A stretch of 46,307 nucleotides of DNA from Clostridium sp. (GCA_018335695.1 JAGXRV010000084.1:1-46307); one strand, 5' to 3'. Shown: positions 37,812 to 44,940, counted from the first letter of the stretch. Translations and numbers: made by a program. The notes: generated by a model from the sequence alone, not told the origin.

Positions 37812-38423
37812 CTATTGGAGAGAAACGTCATTATGGCAGGCAAGTGCTTTGAAATGCCAGAGAATATCTTGTATGTGTTGGAGCATTTGCAGGTAGATTA
37901 CAGACGCCTTAGGATGACAAACGTTTTTGCAGAGACGGTCTTCATGAGTCAGAGTACTGTTAGCGGCATAACTCCGCAGTTCTTCCACCTCTTTTTCAAC
38001 ATGCTTTTCAATCAGCTCATTGCAGGTGCGCAAAGCATCAGCCACATGCGGTAATAAGTCGCTGCTTCGCTTTAACAGCCCGCTCATTTCCGTCATCGCC
38101 TCCTCACTGAAGAGGACTTTATTCTTGACCTTGTTTTCCACATGGTCAGTCAAGCGTAAAACATTATAGAAAATTTTACTTAGGTTAATTGTAATGCCTT
38201 GAATAGTTAGTGCTTCAGCAGGACTTAACTCTCCCGGTGTTTCTGAAAGCACTACGAGGGACTTGCGGATCAGTTTGGCTGAATCATCAGTGGCTTGTTT
38301 GTATTTCAAGGACAAGCGGCGCTGTGTAAAGGCGGTATTTATTTCGGTAAACATTTCGCCAAGCTCTGTAATTAATTGCTCTAAGGCGGCAGTGGCAGAG
38401 GTATTCACAATTTTCTGTCTCAT
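37812..38423 (-). CDS. Helical PhoU-like protein of uncertain function
   Basis: 203 aa, all-helical by composition, no membrane segment. The pattern of amphipathic helices and the stretch ITINLSKIFYNVLRLTDHVENKV resemble PhoU domains, which bind metal clusters and modulate phosphate transporters or kinases; the resemblance is weak. GAGGAGG lies 6 nt before the ATG and a minus-strand TATAAT is at 38491-38496. It heads its own short transcript, ending at the 37757-37802 palindrome. Confidence 0.6.
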   Translation of the reverse strand: MRQKIVNTSATAALEQLITELGEMFTEINTAFTQRRLSLKYKQATDDSAKLIRKSLVVLSETPGELSPAEALTIQGITINLSKIFYNVLRLTDHVENKVKNKVLFSEEAMTEMSGLLKRSSDLLPHVADALRTCNELIEKHVEKEVEELRSYAANSTLTHEDRLCKNVCHPKASVIYLQMLQHIQDILWHFKALACHNDVSLQ

Positions 38424-38568
38424 TTAAATCCTCCTCAATACTCCTTGTTATGTGCGCGCACAGCTCTATGCGACTGTTATCGCTATGGGTATTATATCAT
38501 AACTTTACGCACTGTACATCTCTGCAATTAAAAAAGTATGAACAGCCAGCTACGGTCTGAGCAAAAAA

Positions 38569-40443
38569 CTAATAGTAGTACCATATGCTCCTGTAATCCT
38601 TATAGTCTTCTCCCCGACGTTCCATTGTGCTTAGAAAATTAAGCACCGGCACATCTTTGTGCAAATAAGGACTGCTTTCAGCAGTACTGTGATCCCAGGG
38701 ATAAAATTCATACAGGCGAGAGCCGTCAGGGAGAATCATAATCACATCATAGTCCTGACCGGCTCGGAGATAATTTTTGCCAAGCCGTGGAATATTGAAA
38801 ACAGCCTCATCAGTACGATCCAAGCCTGGGTTTAACCGCGCCTCCTCAGCCTGTTCCTGCAGTAGGCGGGCAATAGGAACCCTATAGGCGCCGGTTTCTT
38901 CTTTGCCTTTAGCATTAAAAGTGTAATATGGTTCGACGCCAATTAAGCGTAGGTTCTTACGTAGTGCAGCCATTTCAAACCTGCGGGCGTTCTCGTAAGT
39001 AAAAACGGCTTGATTGTATACCGGTACGCCCCTTCGCCGAAGCCTTTGGACAGCCTCCATTGCATCCGGAGTCACTTCATAAGAGTGTTCAAAGTGAGTC
39101 ATTACCGCTATCTCCCGGCGACCGGGGACATGGTAAGAGCTAATCATGTCAACAAATTCAATTGTGAAACGCATGGGTAATACTACCGGTAGCCTGGTGC
39201 CAATTCTGACCCTGTCAATATGGTCCATTTCAGCAAGCCTATCCAGCAGGTCTTTCATCTTGTGGTCAGGCATGATTCCAGGGTCTCCTCCGGTAATAAG
39301 TACCTCAGTTATTTCCGGACGCCGAGCCAGCCAGTTTAAAGCGCGATTCAAAACATCTTCCGGATACTCCGCACCTTTATCCATTACATCTGTAATTTCC
39401 CAGTTGCGCTGGCAGTACACACATATCTGGGCACAAGTGTTATAGGGTTTCAAAATTGCTATCATAGGGTAGCGCCTGGTGATAAGTGACTCAGGAGAGG
39501 TATCATGTTCACCCATGAAGTCAAGCGATTTGACAGGAGCCTTACGCAAAGCAGGTACTAGCGTGCTATAATCTAGCGGTGGCAAAACCTGAGCCCGCAG
39601 GGCGTGGTCCCTTTTGCGGCTGTTCTCAAAGTCCATTAAGGAAACATAGTACGGAGTAATGCCAAAAGGCAGCCCTGCTTCCCTTACTGATCGGACGGCT
39701 TGCTCCTCGTCAGGCGTGAGGGAGATAAGGTTTGTTAAAGTGTCAATGTCTCTAATGACATGCCGGCAGTGCCATGCCCAGTCAGCCCACTCCTCTTCAC
39801 CGGCATCAAAATACTGCATAATCCGCTCTCTGTTTAAATTCCGGCGATTAATCGTTTCCAGGTCAAGTCCTGATGGATAGCGGGACATCCACAATTTCGC
39901 CCGCATGGACATATCGTCCAGTACGGCCGACCTGCTAGTAGATTTAGCTCTGGAATCAGTCTCTTCCAAGCTGGCACGTTGAAAGCGCGGTCTCTCAAAA
40001 AGCCGTGTTTTTTCCTTCATAGCAAGGAAGAGATGCCTCAACTCTTCAACAAAGGCGGTATGCACATATATCTCTTGAAGATGGACAAGCTTTATCAGGG
40101 TGCTCAGGACACTAAATCCAGTCAGCTCCTCGCTTCGCTTGGCAAATATATTTTTCAGAACATTTAGGGCACGGCGGGCTAACTCTCTGTCCATAGAATG
40201 GTCACGATCGAGGGAATTAAGTAGCTTTTTCTCGTATTTGCCCAGATAATTTTCGATTTTCTTACGGGTTGCTTCAGGATTGATGCTTTCCTGAACAAGT
40301 TGGTGGAAAACGGGGTTCTCCTCCCAGAATAGTTTCAATCGCTTGCGGCCTATAAACTCGTCTTTTTTTAAATCGCCTGTGATTTGTGCCAGATTAAGAA
40401 GTTCTCCGGTGTCTTTAAGTAAATTACAGATGTTTTGACTCAC
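38569..40443 (-). CDS. Radical SAM aminomutase, glutamate 2,3-aminomutase-like (KamA family)
   Basis: 624 aa. AdoMet- and PLP-dependent 1,2-amino migration. The [4Fe-4S] motif is CAQICVYC (Cys337, 341, 344), then GGDPG and GTRLPVVLP as in lysine 2,3-aminomutase (KAM). PLP lysine is Lys556 in IPRLGKN. The two KAM residues that hold the lysine side chain (Asp293, Asp330) align with Lys512 (YYTFNAK) and Asn550 (FNIP), the replacement reported for C. difficile glutamate 2,3-aminomutase. KAM homology begins near residue 220, so about 200 N-terminal residues are an extra helical domain. I chose GTG 40443 (AAGGGGG 6 nt upstream); the longer frame to 40533 runs through the riboswitch terminator. Confidence 0.85.
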   Translation of the reverse strand: MSQNICNLLKDTGELLNLAQITGDLKKDEFIGRKRLKLFWEENPVFHQLVQESINPEATRKKIENYLGKYEKKLLNSLDRDHSMDRELARRALNVLKNIFAKRSEELTGFSVLSTLIKLVHLQEIYVHTAFVEELRHLFLAMKEKTRLFERPRFQRASLEETDSRAKSTSRSAVLDDMSMRAKLWMSRYPSGLDLETINRRNLNRERIMQYFDAGEEEWADWAWHCRHVIRDIDTLTNLISLTPDEEQAVRSVREAGLPFGITPYYVSLMDFENSRKRDHALRAQVLPPLDYSTLVPALRKAPVKSLDFMGEHDTSPESLITRRYPMIAILKPYNTCAQICVYCQRNWEITDVMDKGAEYPEDVLNRALNWLARRPEITEVLITGGDPGIMPDHKMKDLLDRLAEMDHIDRVRIGTRLPVVLPMRFTIEFVDMISSYHVPGRREIAVMTHFEHSYEVTPDAMEAVQRLRRRGVPVYNQAVFTYENARRFEMAALRKNLRLIGVEPYYTFNAKGKEETGAYRVPIARLLQEQAEEARLNPGLDRTDEAVFNIPRLGKNYLRAGQDYDVIMILPDGSRLYEFYPWDHSTAESSPYLHKDVPVLNFLSTMERRGEDYKDYRSIWYYY

Positions 40444-40495
40444 AATAATCCCCCTTCGCAATTTGTCGTCAGGTGAAATGTGAGGCGCATGAAAT

Positions 40496-40520
40496 AAAAA
40501 ACTCAGGCGAGGTCCTGAGT
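40496..40520 (-). terminator. Riboswitch-controlled intrinsic terminator
   Basis: Minus strand: ACTCAGG (40514-40520), loop ACCTCG, CCTGAGT (40501-40507), then T-run (40496-40500), 52 nt before the aminomutase GTG. The loop side GACCTC can instead pair with GAGGTC at 40544-40549, a possible antiterminator. Confidence 0.85.
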
Positions 40521-40552
40521 TGATTATTTTCAAAAAAACATGCGACCTCTTT

Positions 40553-40680
40553 CTTCACGCTTACGAGGTTAGCTGACGGATTCGGGTTGAAAGAGATAAC
40601 CCTACTCATAACAAATGAGATTCACCCCAATAAAGTGGTTCCCCCGCTTCTTGCCCAGACAAGAACTCAGCGCTTTTTCA
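40553..40680 (-). ncRNA. c-di-AMP riboswitch (ydaO/yuaA leader)
   Basis: Read on the minus strand the conserved blocks occur in order: GCGCTGAG, GCGGGGGAACC, GGGGTGAATC, TAGGG, CAACCCGAATCCGTCAGC, TAACCTCGTAAGCG. These are the signature sequences of the ydaO-yuaA class, which binds c-di-AMP and normally switches expression off by favouring termination. It is followed directly by the terminator and the aminomutase gene. Confidence 0.93.
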
Positions 40681-40697
40681 TCTATTAAATTAACTTC

Positions 40698-40726
40698 AGT
40701 TTATACCAATTGAAGCCTCTTGTCAA
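40698..40726 (-). promoter_or_regulatory. Sigma-A promoter for the riboswitch-aminomutase transcript
   Basis: Minus strand TTGACA (40721-40726), 17 nt spacer, TAAACT (40698-40703). Transcription would begin about 10 nt before the riboswitch. Confidence 0.7.
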
Positions 40727-40814
40727 ATTGAGCTCGCTTTTTCCAAATAAAGACTAATACAACAGCCAGGCAGAAAATATTTCACGATGCGGAAGCCATT
40801 TTCAAAATTTACTG

Positions 40815-40843
40815 TTGCAATCTTGCTTAGTGACCTTTATAAT
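40815..40843 (+). promoter_or_regulatory. Sigma-A promoter of the ANTAR regulator
   Basis: TTGCAA (40815-40820), 17 nt spacer, perfect TATAAT (40838-40843). Divergent from the riboswitch promoter; about 88 bp separate the two -35 boxes. Confidence 0.8.
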
Positions 40844-40869
40844 AAAAATAAATGAATACCACAAACTAA

Positions 40870-40899
40870 GGTACAGTGTTGTACCGGGCAGTGACGCCC
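40870..40899 (+). ncRNA. ANTAR antiterminator RNA motif (tandem hexaloop hairpins)
   Basis: P1: GGTAC-AGTGTT-GTACC (40870-40885). P2: GGGC-AGTGAC-GCCC (40886-40899). Both loops are six bases with A at position 1 and G at position 4, the rule for ANTAR protein targets, and the hairpins are adjacent. The loop and 3-prime arm of P2 overlap the first arm of the following terminator. Confidence 0.8.
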
Positions 40900-40936
40900 T
40901 GACAGAGCCAGCTCTCTGCGTGGAGGCGTCTTTTAT
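40893..40936 (+). terminator. Leader terminator overlapping ANTAR hairpin P2
   Basis: Outer stem GACGCC (40893-40898) with GGCGTC (40925-40930), inner hairpin AGAGC/GCTCT near 40904-40915, then TTTTATTTTA. Formation excludes P2. It ends about 20 nt before the ANTAR gene start. Confidence 0.75.
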
Positions 40937-40955
40937 TTTAGCAGGGGGGGTGCCT

Positions 40956-41540
40956 ATGAATGGTGTAAGAATAACAGTCAGTGCAGGCTCCGCCGGCGTA
41001 CGCAGAAACATCAGTTCGATCCTCGCAGCGGCAGGTCACCTGATTGTCGGAGAAGCTGACAACGAGCCCGGTGCACTCCGTCTGATCCAGGCACTCCAGC
41101 CTGATGTGGCAGTGATCGATATCGACACACCTCAGGGAATATCAGCAGCCAGAATGCTGGAAGAAAACGGGCAAATAGGGCTGGTACTGGTGGGAACGCA
41201 CCCCCGCCGGGCGCAAAACACGACCATCTCTGGTCAGATTCTCAAGCCGGTTAATGATGCGGCACTGTTGACGGCGGTTGAATTTGCCGCCGCAGGCCAG
41301 AGCCGGTTACGCAAGATGGCAGACCAGCTGGCAAAGATGAAAGAAGCACTTGAGACGAGAAAAGCGGTTGAAAGGGCAAAAGGGATACTGATGGAGTCGC
41401 TTGGCATACCTGAAACGGAAGCATTCAGACGGATTCAGCAGCAAAGCATGAATAAGCGGGTGGCGCTGAAGCAGATTGCCGAGGCGATTATCACAGCACA
41501 CGAATTTAAACCGAATGACAGAAGAACGGCTCCCCGGTGA
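40956..41540 (+). CDS. ANTAR-domain response regulator (AmiR/NasT type)
   Basis: 194 aa. Residues 4-115 form a receiver-like domain; Asp55 or Asp57 (VIDIDTP) and Lys97 (ILKPV) are kept, but the acidic pair after strand 1 is missing (VSAGSAG in place of a DD motif), so Mg-dependent phosphorylation is doubtful. A helical linker leads to the ANTAR RNA-binding domain (about 128-183: AVERAKGILMESLGIPETEAFRRIQQQSMN). ANTAR proteins prevent termination by binding paired hexaloop hairpins. ATG at 40956 with a GGGGGGG run upstream. Its leader holds such a target, so it probably controls itself; other targets would lie elsewhere. Confidence 0.93.
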   Translation: MNGVRITVSAGSAGVRRNISSILAAAGHLIVGEADNEPGALRLIQALQPDVAVIDIDTPQGISAARMLEENGQIGLVLVGTHPRRAQNTTISGQILKPVNDAALLTAVEFAAAGQSRLRKMADQLAKMKEALETRKAVERAKGILMESLGIPETEAFRRIQQQSMNKRVALKQIAEAIITAHEFKPNDRRTAPR

Positions 41541-41561
41541 GGAAGCCGTTCTTCTGTCATT
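41514..41561 (+). terminator. Long hairpin overlapping the end of the ANTAR gene
   Basis: 18-bp perfect stem: AATGACAGAAGAACGGCT (41514-41531) with its inverse at 41544-41561, loop 12 nt. The stop codon (41538-41540) lies in the loop. Only a weak T-run follows, so it may protect the mRNA end as much as terminate. Confidence 0.65.
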
Positions 41562-41620
41562 TGTTACTTCATAGGCATATGGTTTTCTATGCAATGGGAG
41601 GTGTTGCAGGGGCGACAACT

Positions 41621-41654
41621 CGTAGGGGCGGGTTTCAAACCCGCCCTGCCTACG
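41621..41654. repeat. Dispersed palindrome GGGCGGGTTT-type, copy 2
   Basis: GGGCGGGTTT-C-AAACCCGCCC (41626-41646) flanked by the inverted pair CGTAG/CTACG. Same core as 6961-6981. It could also act as a terminator for the nucleotidyltransferase-like gene on the minus strand. Confidence 0.65.
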
Positions 41655-41663
41655 GATAATACA

Positions 41664-42155
41664 TTATACCCTGCACCAAACCTTTATTGGAGCAATAAAT
41701 AGAGATGAAATTATACTGCCATACTCTCTGCGCTGTTTAATATCATCTTGATCAACGAGATGCACATCCAGCATGCAGTTCATCCTAAACTCTTCTTTGC
41801 CCAGCATAACCTGATAGCTAATCAACAAATAGGAATCAAGGATTTGTAGCGCCCTTTGCGTTCTGCCATACTTGGATTTTACTTGAACAATCAGGTCAAT
41901 ATCTGAGCTAAAACCAGCATTATCAGCCATTGTGGAACCATAGACATAAACACTCACCAGATTATCATCGATACTTCCCAGGTAACTGGAGATGCCTTTG
42001 GCTAAAGCATACCTCAATCGGCTATGCGTTTTTTCCTGCCCTGCCTGGAGAGTTCGGAAGAAATCTTCCTCTGTAAGATGCTCTCTTTTACAACAAAACT
42101 GCACTGCCTCCGCCACAATCCTACTGATGTTTTGACGATAATCCCATGATTCCAT
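41664..42155 (-). CDS. Nucleotidyltransferase-fold protein
   Basis: 163 aa. The pol-beta-type motif YGSTMADNAGFSSDIDLIV (about 72-90) has the GS and DxD residues used to transfer nucleotides. The N-terminal part is helical. GGGAGGGG precedes the ATG. Possible roles include toxin-antitoxin MNT-like or small-molecule adenylyltransferase, but no HEPN partner gene is adjacent. It follows the glutamate-synthase-like gene on the same strand with a 49-bp gap and may be in its operon. Confidence 0.75.
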   Translation of the reverse strand: MESWDYRQNISRIVAEAVQFCCKREHLTEEDFFRTLQAGQEKTHSRLRYALAKGISSYLGSIDDNLVSVYVYGSTMADNAGFSSDIDLIVQVKSKYGRTQRALQILDSYLLISYQVMLGKEEFRMNCMLDVHLVDQDDIKQRREYGSIISSLFIAPIKVWCRV

Positions 42156-42204
42156 CTATACCCCTCCCAGAAAGGTAATGGGCTTCCGGAGGACAGTTTA
42201 TAGT

Positions 42205-43833
42205 TCATTTTGAAGTGGCTGAACGCATTGTATATATTTCGGTTCTCGACCGGCCTCCTAGGATGCGATCTGCTTCCGCTCGGTCTGCGTCCATTACAAA
42301 AGGAATACCACTAACAGCTTCAGCTTCACGGGTCAAGGAGACTAAATCATCCCTGGTGATATACGCAAGGGAGAATTTGCGTGCTCCGCACATCAGTTGC
42401 TGCATCCCTGTTTGCAAACGATCAAAGTAAGTGTATAGACCCAATGCACCGGCAGGAATTTTGTGTGCGTTATTTCCGTACGTGTCCTTTAATTTGTGAA
42501 TCGAATTAAAAATCTGCTCGCGGGTTGTGCCATATTTTGTGGCAATGTCAGCCGGTACTTTGCCGTTCACAATTGCTCTACCCAAGGTTTTACCCACCAT
42601 TACGGCTGTTAGCGGAGCTCTGGCCATGCCGATGGCATTCACATAGGGTGCAGCCAGTGCAAAACCTTTGAAGATCTGATCTTCCAAACTGAAACCGCCA
42701 GCCATGCAGGTATTGGGGACAAATTCTCCCTGATGCTTAATGCGCTCCAGGTAATCGTAGAGTAAGGACTGCAGATATACTATGGGAATACCCCATTCAT
42801 TCATCATCCGCCAAGGGCTCATCCCTGTGCCGCCACCGGCACCGTCAACTGTCAACAAATCAATCCTTGCTTTTGAAGAAAACTTAACAGCGCGGGCCAA
42901 ATCGGCTGGACGATATGCTCCCGTCTTCAAGAACACATATTTAGCACCAAGATTTCTCAGTTCCTCAACGCGAGCTAAAAATGATTCTTCTGTCACCATC
43001 CCTACCCGGGAGTGACGCTCAAACTCTTTAAACGCACCGGATTTAAATAATTCCTGCACCGTCAGATCTTCCGGATCAGGATAAACCACATAGCCGCGTC
43101 TTTTTAATAAGAGAGCTTCTTTCAAAGTGGAAATCTTTACTTCTCCACCGATATTCTTAGCACCCTGGCCCCACTTTAGTTCCACAGCCTTGACACCTAG
43201 TTCCTGAATTGCATACTCCAGAACACCCAGCGTTGTATCTTCCACATTCGACTGAACAACGATTTCACCATAGCCGTCCTGCCAATTCCAGAAATCTTGC
43301 ACCCTTTTTTTAAGGTTGGGAGAATGTACAACTCTGCCACTCTTAATCACGCACTCAGGATCCATGCCGCAGACATTTTCACCAATAGTAAGTATCGCGC
43401 CTGAGATGGCTGTGCCGGCAGCTAAGTCTTCCCAGTTAGTAGCCGCTATTTTCGTAGAACCCAGACCCGGCACAACAAATGGAACTTTTAGTTTAATCGG
43501 ATCCCCGGTTCCAATATTACTTTCCACGTTAACTGCAGGGAAAATAGCTTTGTTGCTATCTGCTTCGATACCCTGAGCGCCAACTGCTGTCCCCATAATA
43601 TTAAAGTGTGAGAAATCGACGGGATAATCTTTTTCGGAAGCAAAGGTGGTGGCGCCATAAGGCTGCGGGTAAAGAACCTCCCTGCCACGAAAAGCGGACT
43701 TTCCAACCTCGCACAAGCCAGGACACCCCTCCAAGCATGTAGTGCAGAGACCACTAAACGGTGAAACACTATCAGGTGTTCTGTTCTTGGTAAACGTTGC
43801 TTTGCTGGCATTTAACCCCTTACTAAAAGTCAT
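42205..43833 (-). CDS. FMN-dependent glutamate-synthase-like protein with N-terminal Fe-S motif
   Basis: 542 aa. The body matches the FMN-binding glutamate synthase domain (GltB central domain): VELKWGQGAKNIGGE, LTVDGAGGGTGMSPWRMMNEWG and AGGFSLEDQIFKGFALAAPY. A cysteine cluster C-x2-C-x3-C-x3-C (Cys30, 33, 37, 41) near the N-terminus probably binds an Fe-S cluster. No glutamine amidotransferase domain is present, so ammonia must come from elsewhere or the substrate differs. ATG 43833 has GGGGAGG 6 nt upstream. Transcribed after iclR on the same strand but from its own promoter. Confidence 0.82.
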   Translation of the reverse strand: MTFSKGLNASKATFTKNRTPDSVSPFSGLCTTCLEGCPGLCEVGKSAFRGREVLYPQPYGATTFASEKDYPVDFSHFNIMGTAVGAQGIEADSNKAIFPAVNVESNIGTGDPIKLKVPFVVPGLGSTKIAATNWEDLAAGTAISGAILTIGENVCGMDPECVIKSGRVVHSPNLKKRVQDFWNWQDGYGEIVVQSNVEDTTLGVLEYAIQELGVKAVELKWGQGAKNIGGEVKISTLKEALLLKRRGYVVYPDPEDLTVQELFKSGAFKEFERHSRVGMVTEESFLARVEELRNLGAKYVFLKTGAYRPADLARAVKFSSKARIDLLTVDGAGGGTGMSPWRMMNEWGIPIVYLQSLLYDYLERIKHQGEFVPNTCMAGGFSLEDQIFKGFALAAPYVNAIGMARAPLTAVMVGKTLGRAIVNGKVPADIATKYGTTREQIFNSIHKLKDTYGNNAHKIPAGALGLYTYFDRLQTGMQQLMCGARKFSLAYITRDDLVSLTREAEAVSGIPFVMDADRAEADRILGGRSRTEIYTMRSATSK

Positions 43834-43859
43834 GCTTTTCCTCCCCTTCTCCATATAAC

Positions 43860-43871
43860 GGAATATATTCC
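43860..43871 (-). promoter_or_regulatory. Candidate IclR operator in the leader
   Basis: Perfect 12-bp palindrome GGAATATATTCC, preceded by T on the minus strand, close to the E. coli IclR site TGGAAATNATTTCCA. It lies between transcription start and ribosome site of the glutamate-synthase-like gene. Confidence 0.5.
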
Positions 43872-43904
43872 ACAATTAGAGTGGATTTATCGCTTTTTTA
43901 TTCC

Positions 43905-43920
43905 GCATAGTGGACTATGC
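43905..43920 (-). promoter_or_regulatory. Palindrome near the transcription start
   Basis: GCATAGT-GG-ACTATGC, 7-bp arms, placed about 14-29 nt downstream of the predicted start point. Possible operator for IclR or another regulator. Confidence 0.4.
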
Positions 43921-43940
43921 TTCCGTTAATTTATATTTAC

Positions 43941-43984
43941 ATTATAGATGCGATTAAATTCTCTGTCAATGGAATAGTATTTCA
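43941..43984 (-). promoter_or_regulatory. Strong sigma-A promoter with overlapping IclR-like site
   Basis: Minus strand TTGACA (43964-43969), 17 nt spacer, TATAAT (43941-43946): a consensus promoter. Abutting the -35, TGGAATAGTATTTCA (43970-43984) is an imperfect palindrome resembling the IclR consensus. Confidence 0.8.
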
Positions 43985-44067
43985 TAATACAAAAAACTTT
44001 TGCTGCAATTTTGCAGCTTATCGGCTATATCTTCCTTGCTATATCCTATTAGTTGAAAATGCTTTCC

Positions 44068-44103
44068 AAAAAAAAGGAAAGCAGGCGAAAAAGCCTGCTT
44101 TCC
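44068..44103 (-). terminator. Intrinsic terminator after iclR
   Basis: Minus strand GGAAAGCAGGC (44093-44103), 6-nt loop, GCCTGCTTTCC (44076-44086), then TTTTTTTT (44068-44075). Confidence 0.92.
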
Positions 44104-44118
44104 TGCGATCTAAGATGC

Positions 44119-44940
44119 CTATAGGGTTGTGGATATTTTACCGTCCCATCCCAAGGATAGCGACAATTTTTTTGCAACCTCTTGCACTACAGCGATGAGC
44201 TCATTGTTTAAGTAGTATGATGTGATCCTGGTACTAGGTCCAGAAACACTAATCGCCGCTACTACTTGACCACCATGTTTTCTCACCGGTGCTGCCACGC
44301 AACGCATATCTTTTTCACGTTCACCCATATCCAGAGCATAACCTTGCTTTCGGGTCCGTTCTAATTCTTTCTTTAAAATCTCCACATCTGTAATCGTCTC
44401 ATTGGTGTAGCGTTTAAGCTCCATAGTTCCTAATACCCGATTGAGTTCTTCGCTGGGAAGATACGCTAACAGGACTTTTCCAGAACCGGTACAATGGGCC
44501 TGCCGGCGACTGCCAACCGTGGAAAACATTTTAACGATGACTATGTTGGTGGATTCTACTTGATCAATATAGACCACTTCGCCGTTATCCAGAATACTAA
44601 GATTAGCCGTCTCATTACACCGATCCACCAGCTCTTCCAGGAAAGGACGAGCTTTGGCTCGAAAGTCAATCGGATATATAGCAGATTGACCGATTGATAA
44701 TAGCTTAAAGGTTAACTTATACTTACTGCTATCACTCTCTTGTTCCACATACCCTTTATAAATTAAAGTAGCTAACAGACGATGTACGGTACTTATTTTT
44801 AACCCCACGTTCTTTGAAATCTCTGTAATAGACATCGGAGCACTTTCATCTGCTAGAATTTCTATCAATGTCAGAGCCCGTTCTACTGACTGGACTATAT
44901 TATTTTCACCATGTTCCTTCTCCTCAAGCCCCTGTGCCAT
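44119..44940 (-). CDS. IclR-family transcriptional regulator
   Basis: 273 aa. N-terminal winged helix (VQSVERALTLIEILAD, MSITEISKNVGLKISTVHRLLATLIYKGYVEQ) and C-terminal effector-binding GAF-like domain (ANLSILDNGEVVYIDQVES, AHCTGSGKVLLAYL, AAISVSGPSTRIT). ATG 44940 chosen for the AGGAGG 6 nt upstream. It has its own promoter and terminator and precedes the glutamate-synthase-like gene, whose promoter carries IclR-like palindromes. The effector is unknown. Confidence 0.93.
   Translation of the reverse strand: MAQGLEEKEHGENNIVQSVERALTLIEILADESAPMSITEISKNVGLKISTVHRLLATLIYKGYVEQESDSSKYKLTFKLLSIGQSAIYPIDFRAKARPFLEELVDRCNETANLSILDNGEVVYIDQVESTNIVIVKMFSTVGSRRQAHCTGSGKVLLAYLPSEELNRVLGTMELKRYTNETITDVEILKKELERTRKQGYALDMGEREKDMRCVAAPVRKHGGQVVAAISVSGPSTRITSYYLNNELIAVVQEVAKKLSLSLGWDGKISTTL

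Noticed and set aside
40444-40533. Longer N-terminus for the aminomutase starting at ATG 40533
   Set aside because: That stretch encodes the terminator hairpin and its T-run; the GTG at 40443 has a good ribosome site.
41664-42155. MNT/HEPN toxin-antitoxin pair
   Set aside because: The nucleotidyltransferase motif fits, but no HEPN-domain gene lies next to it.
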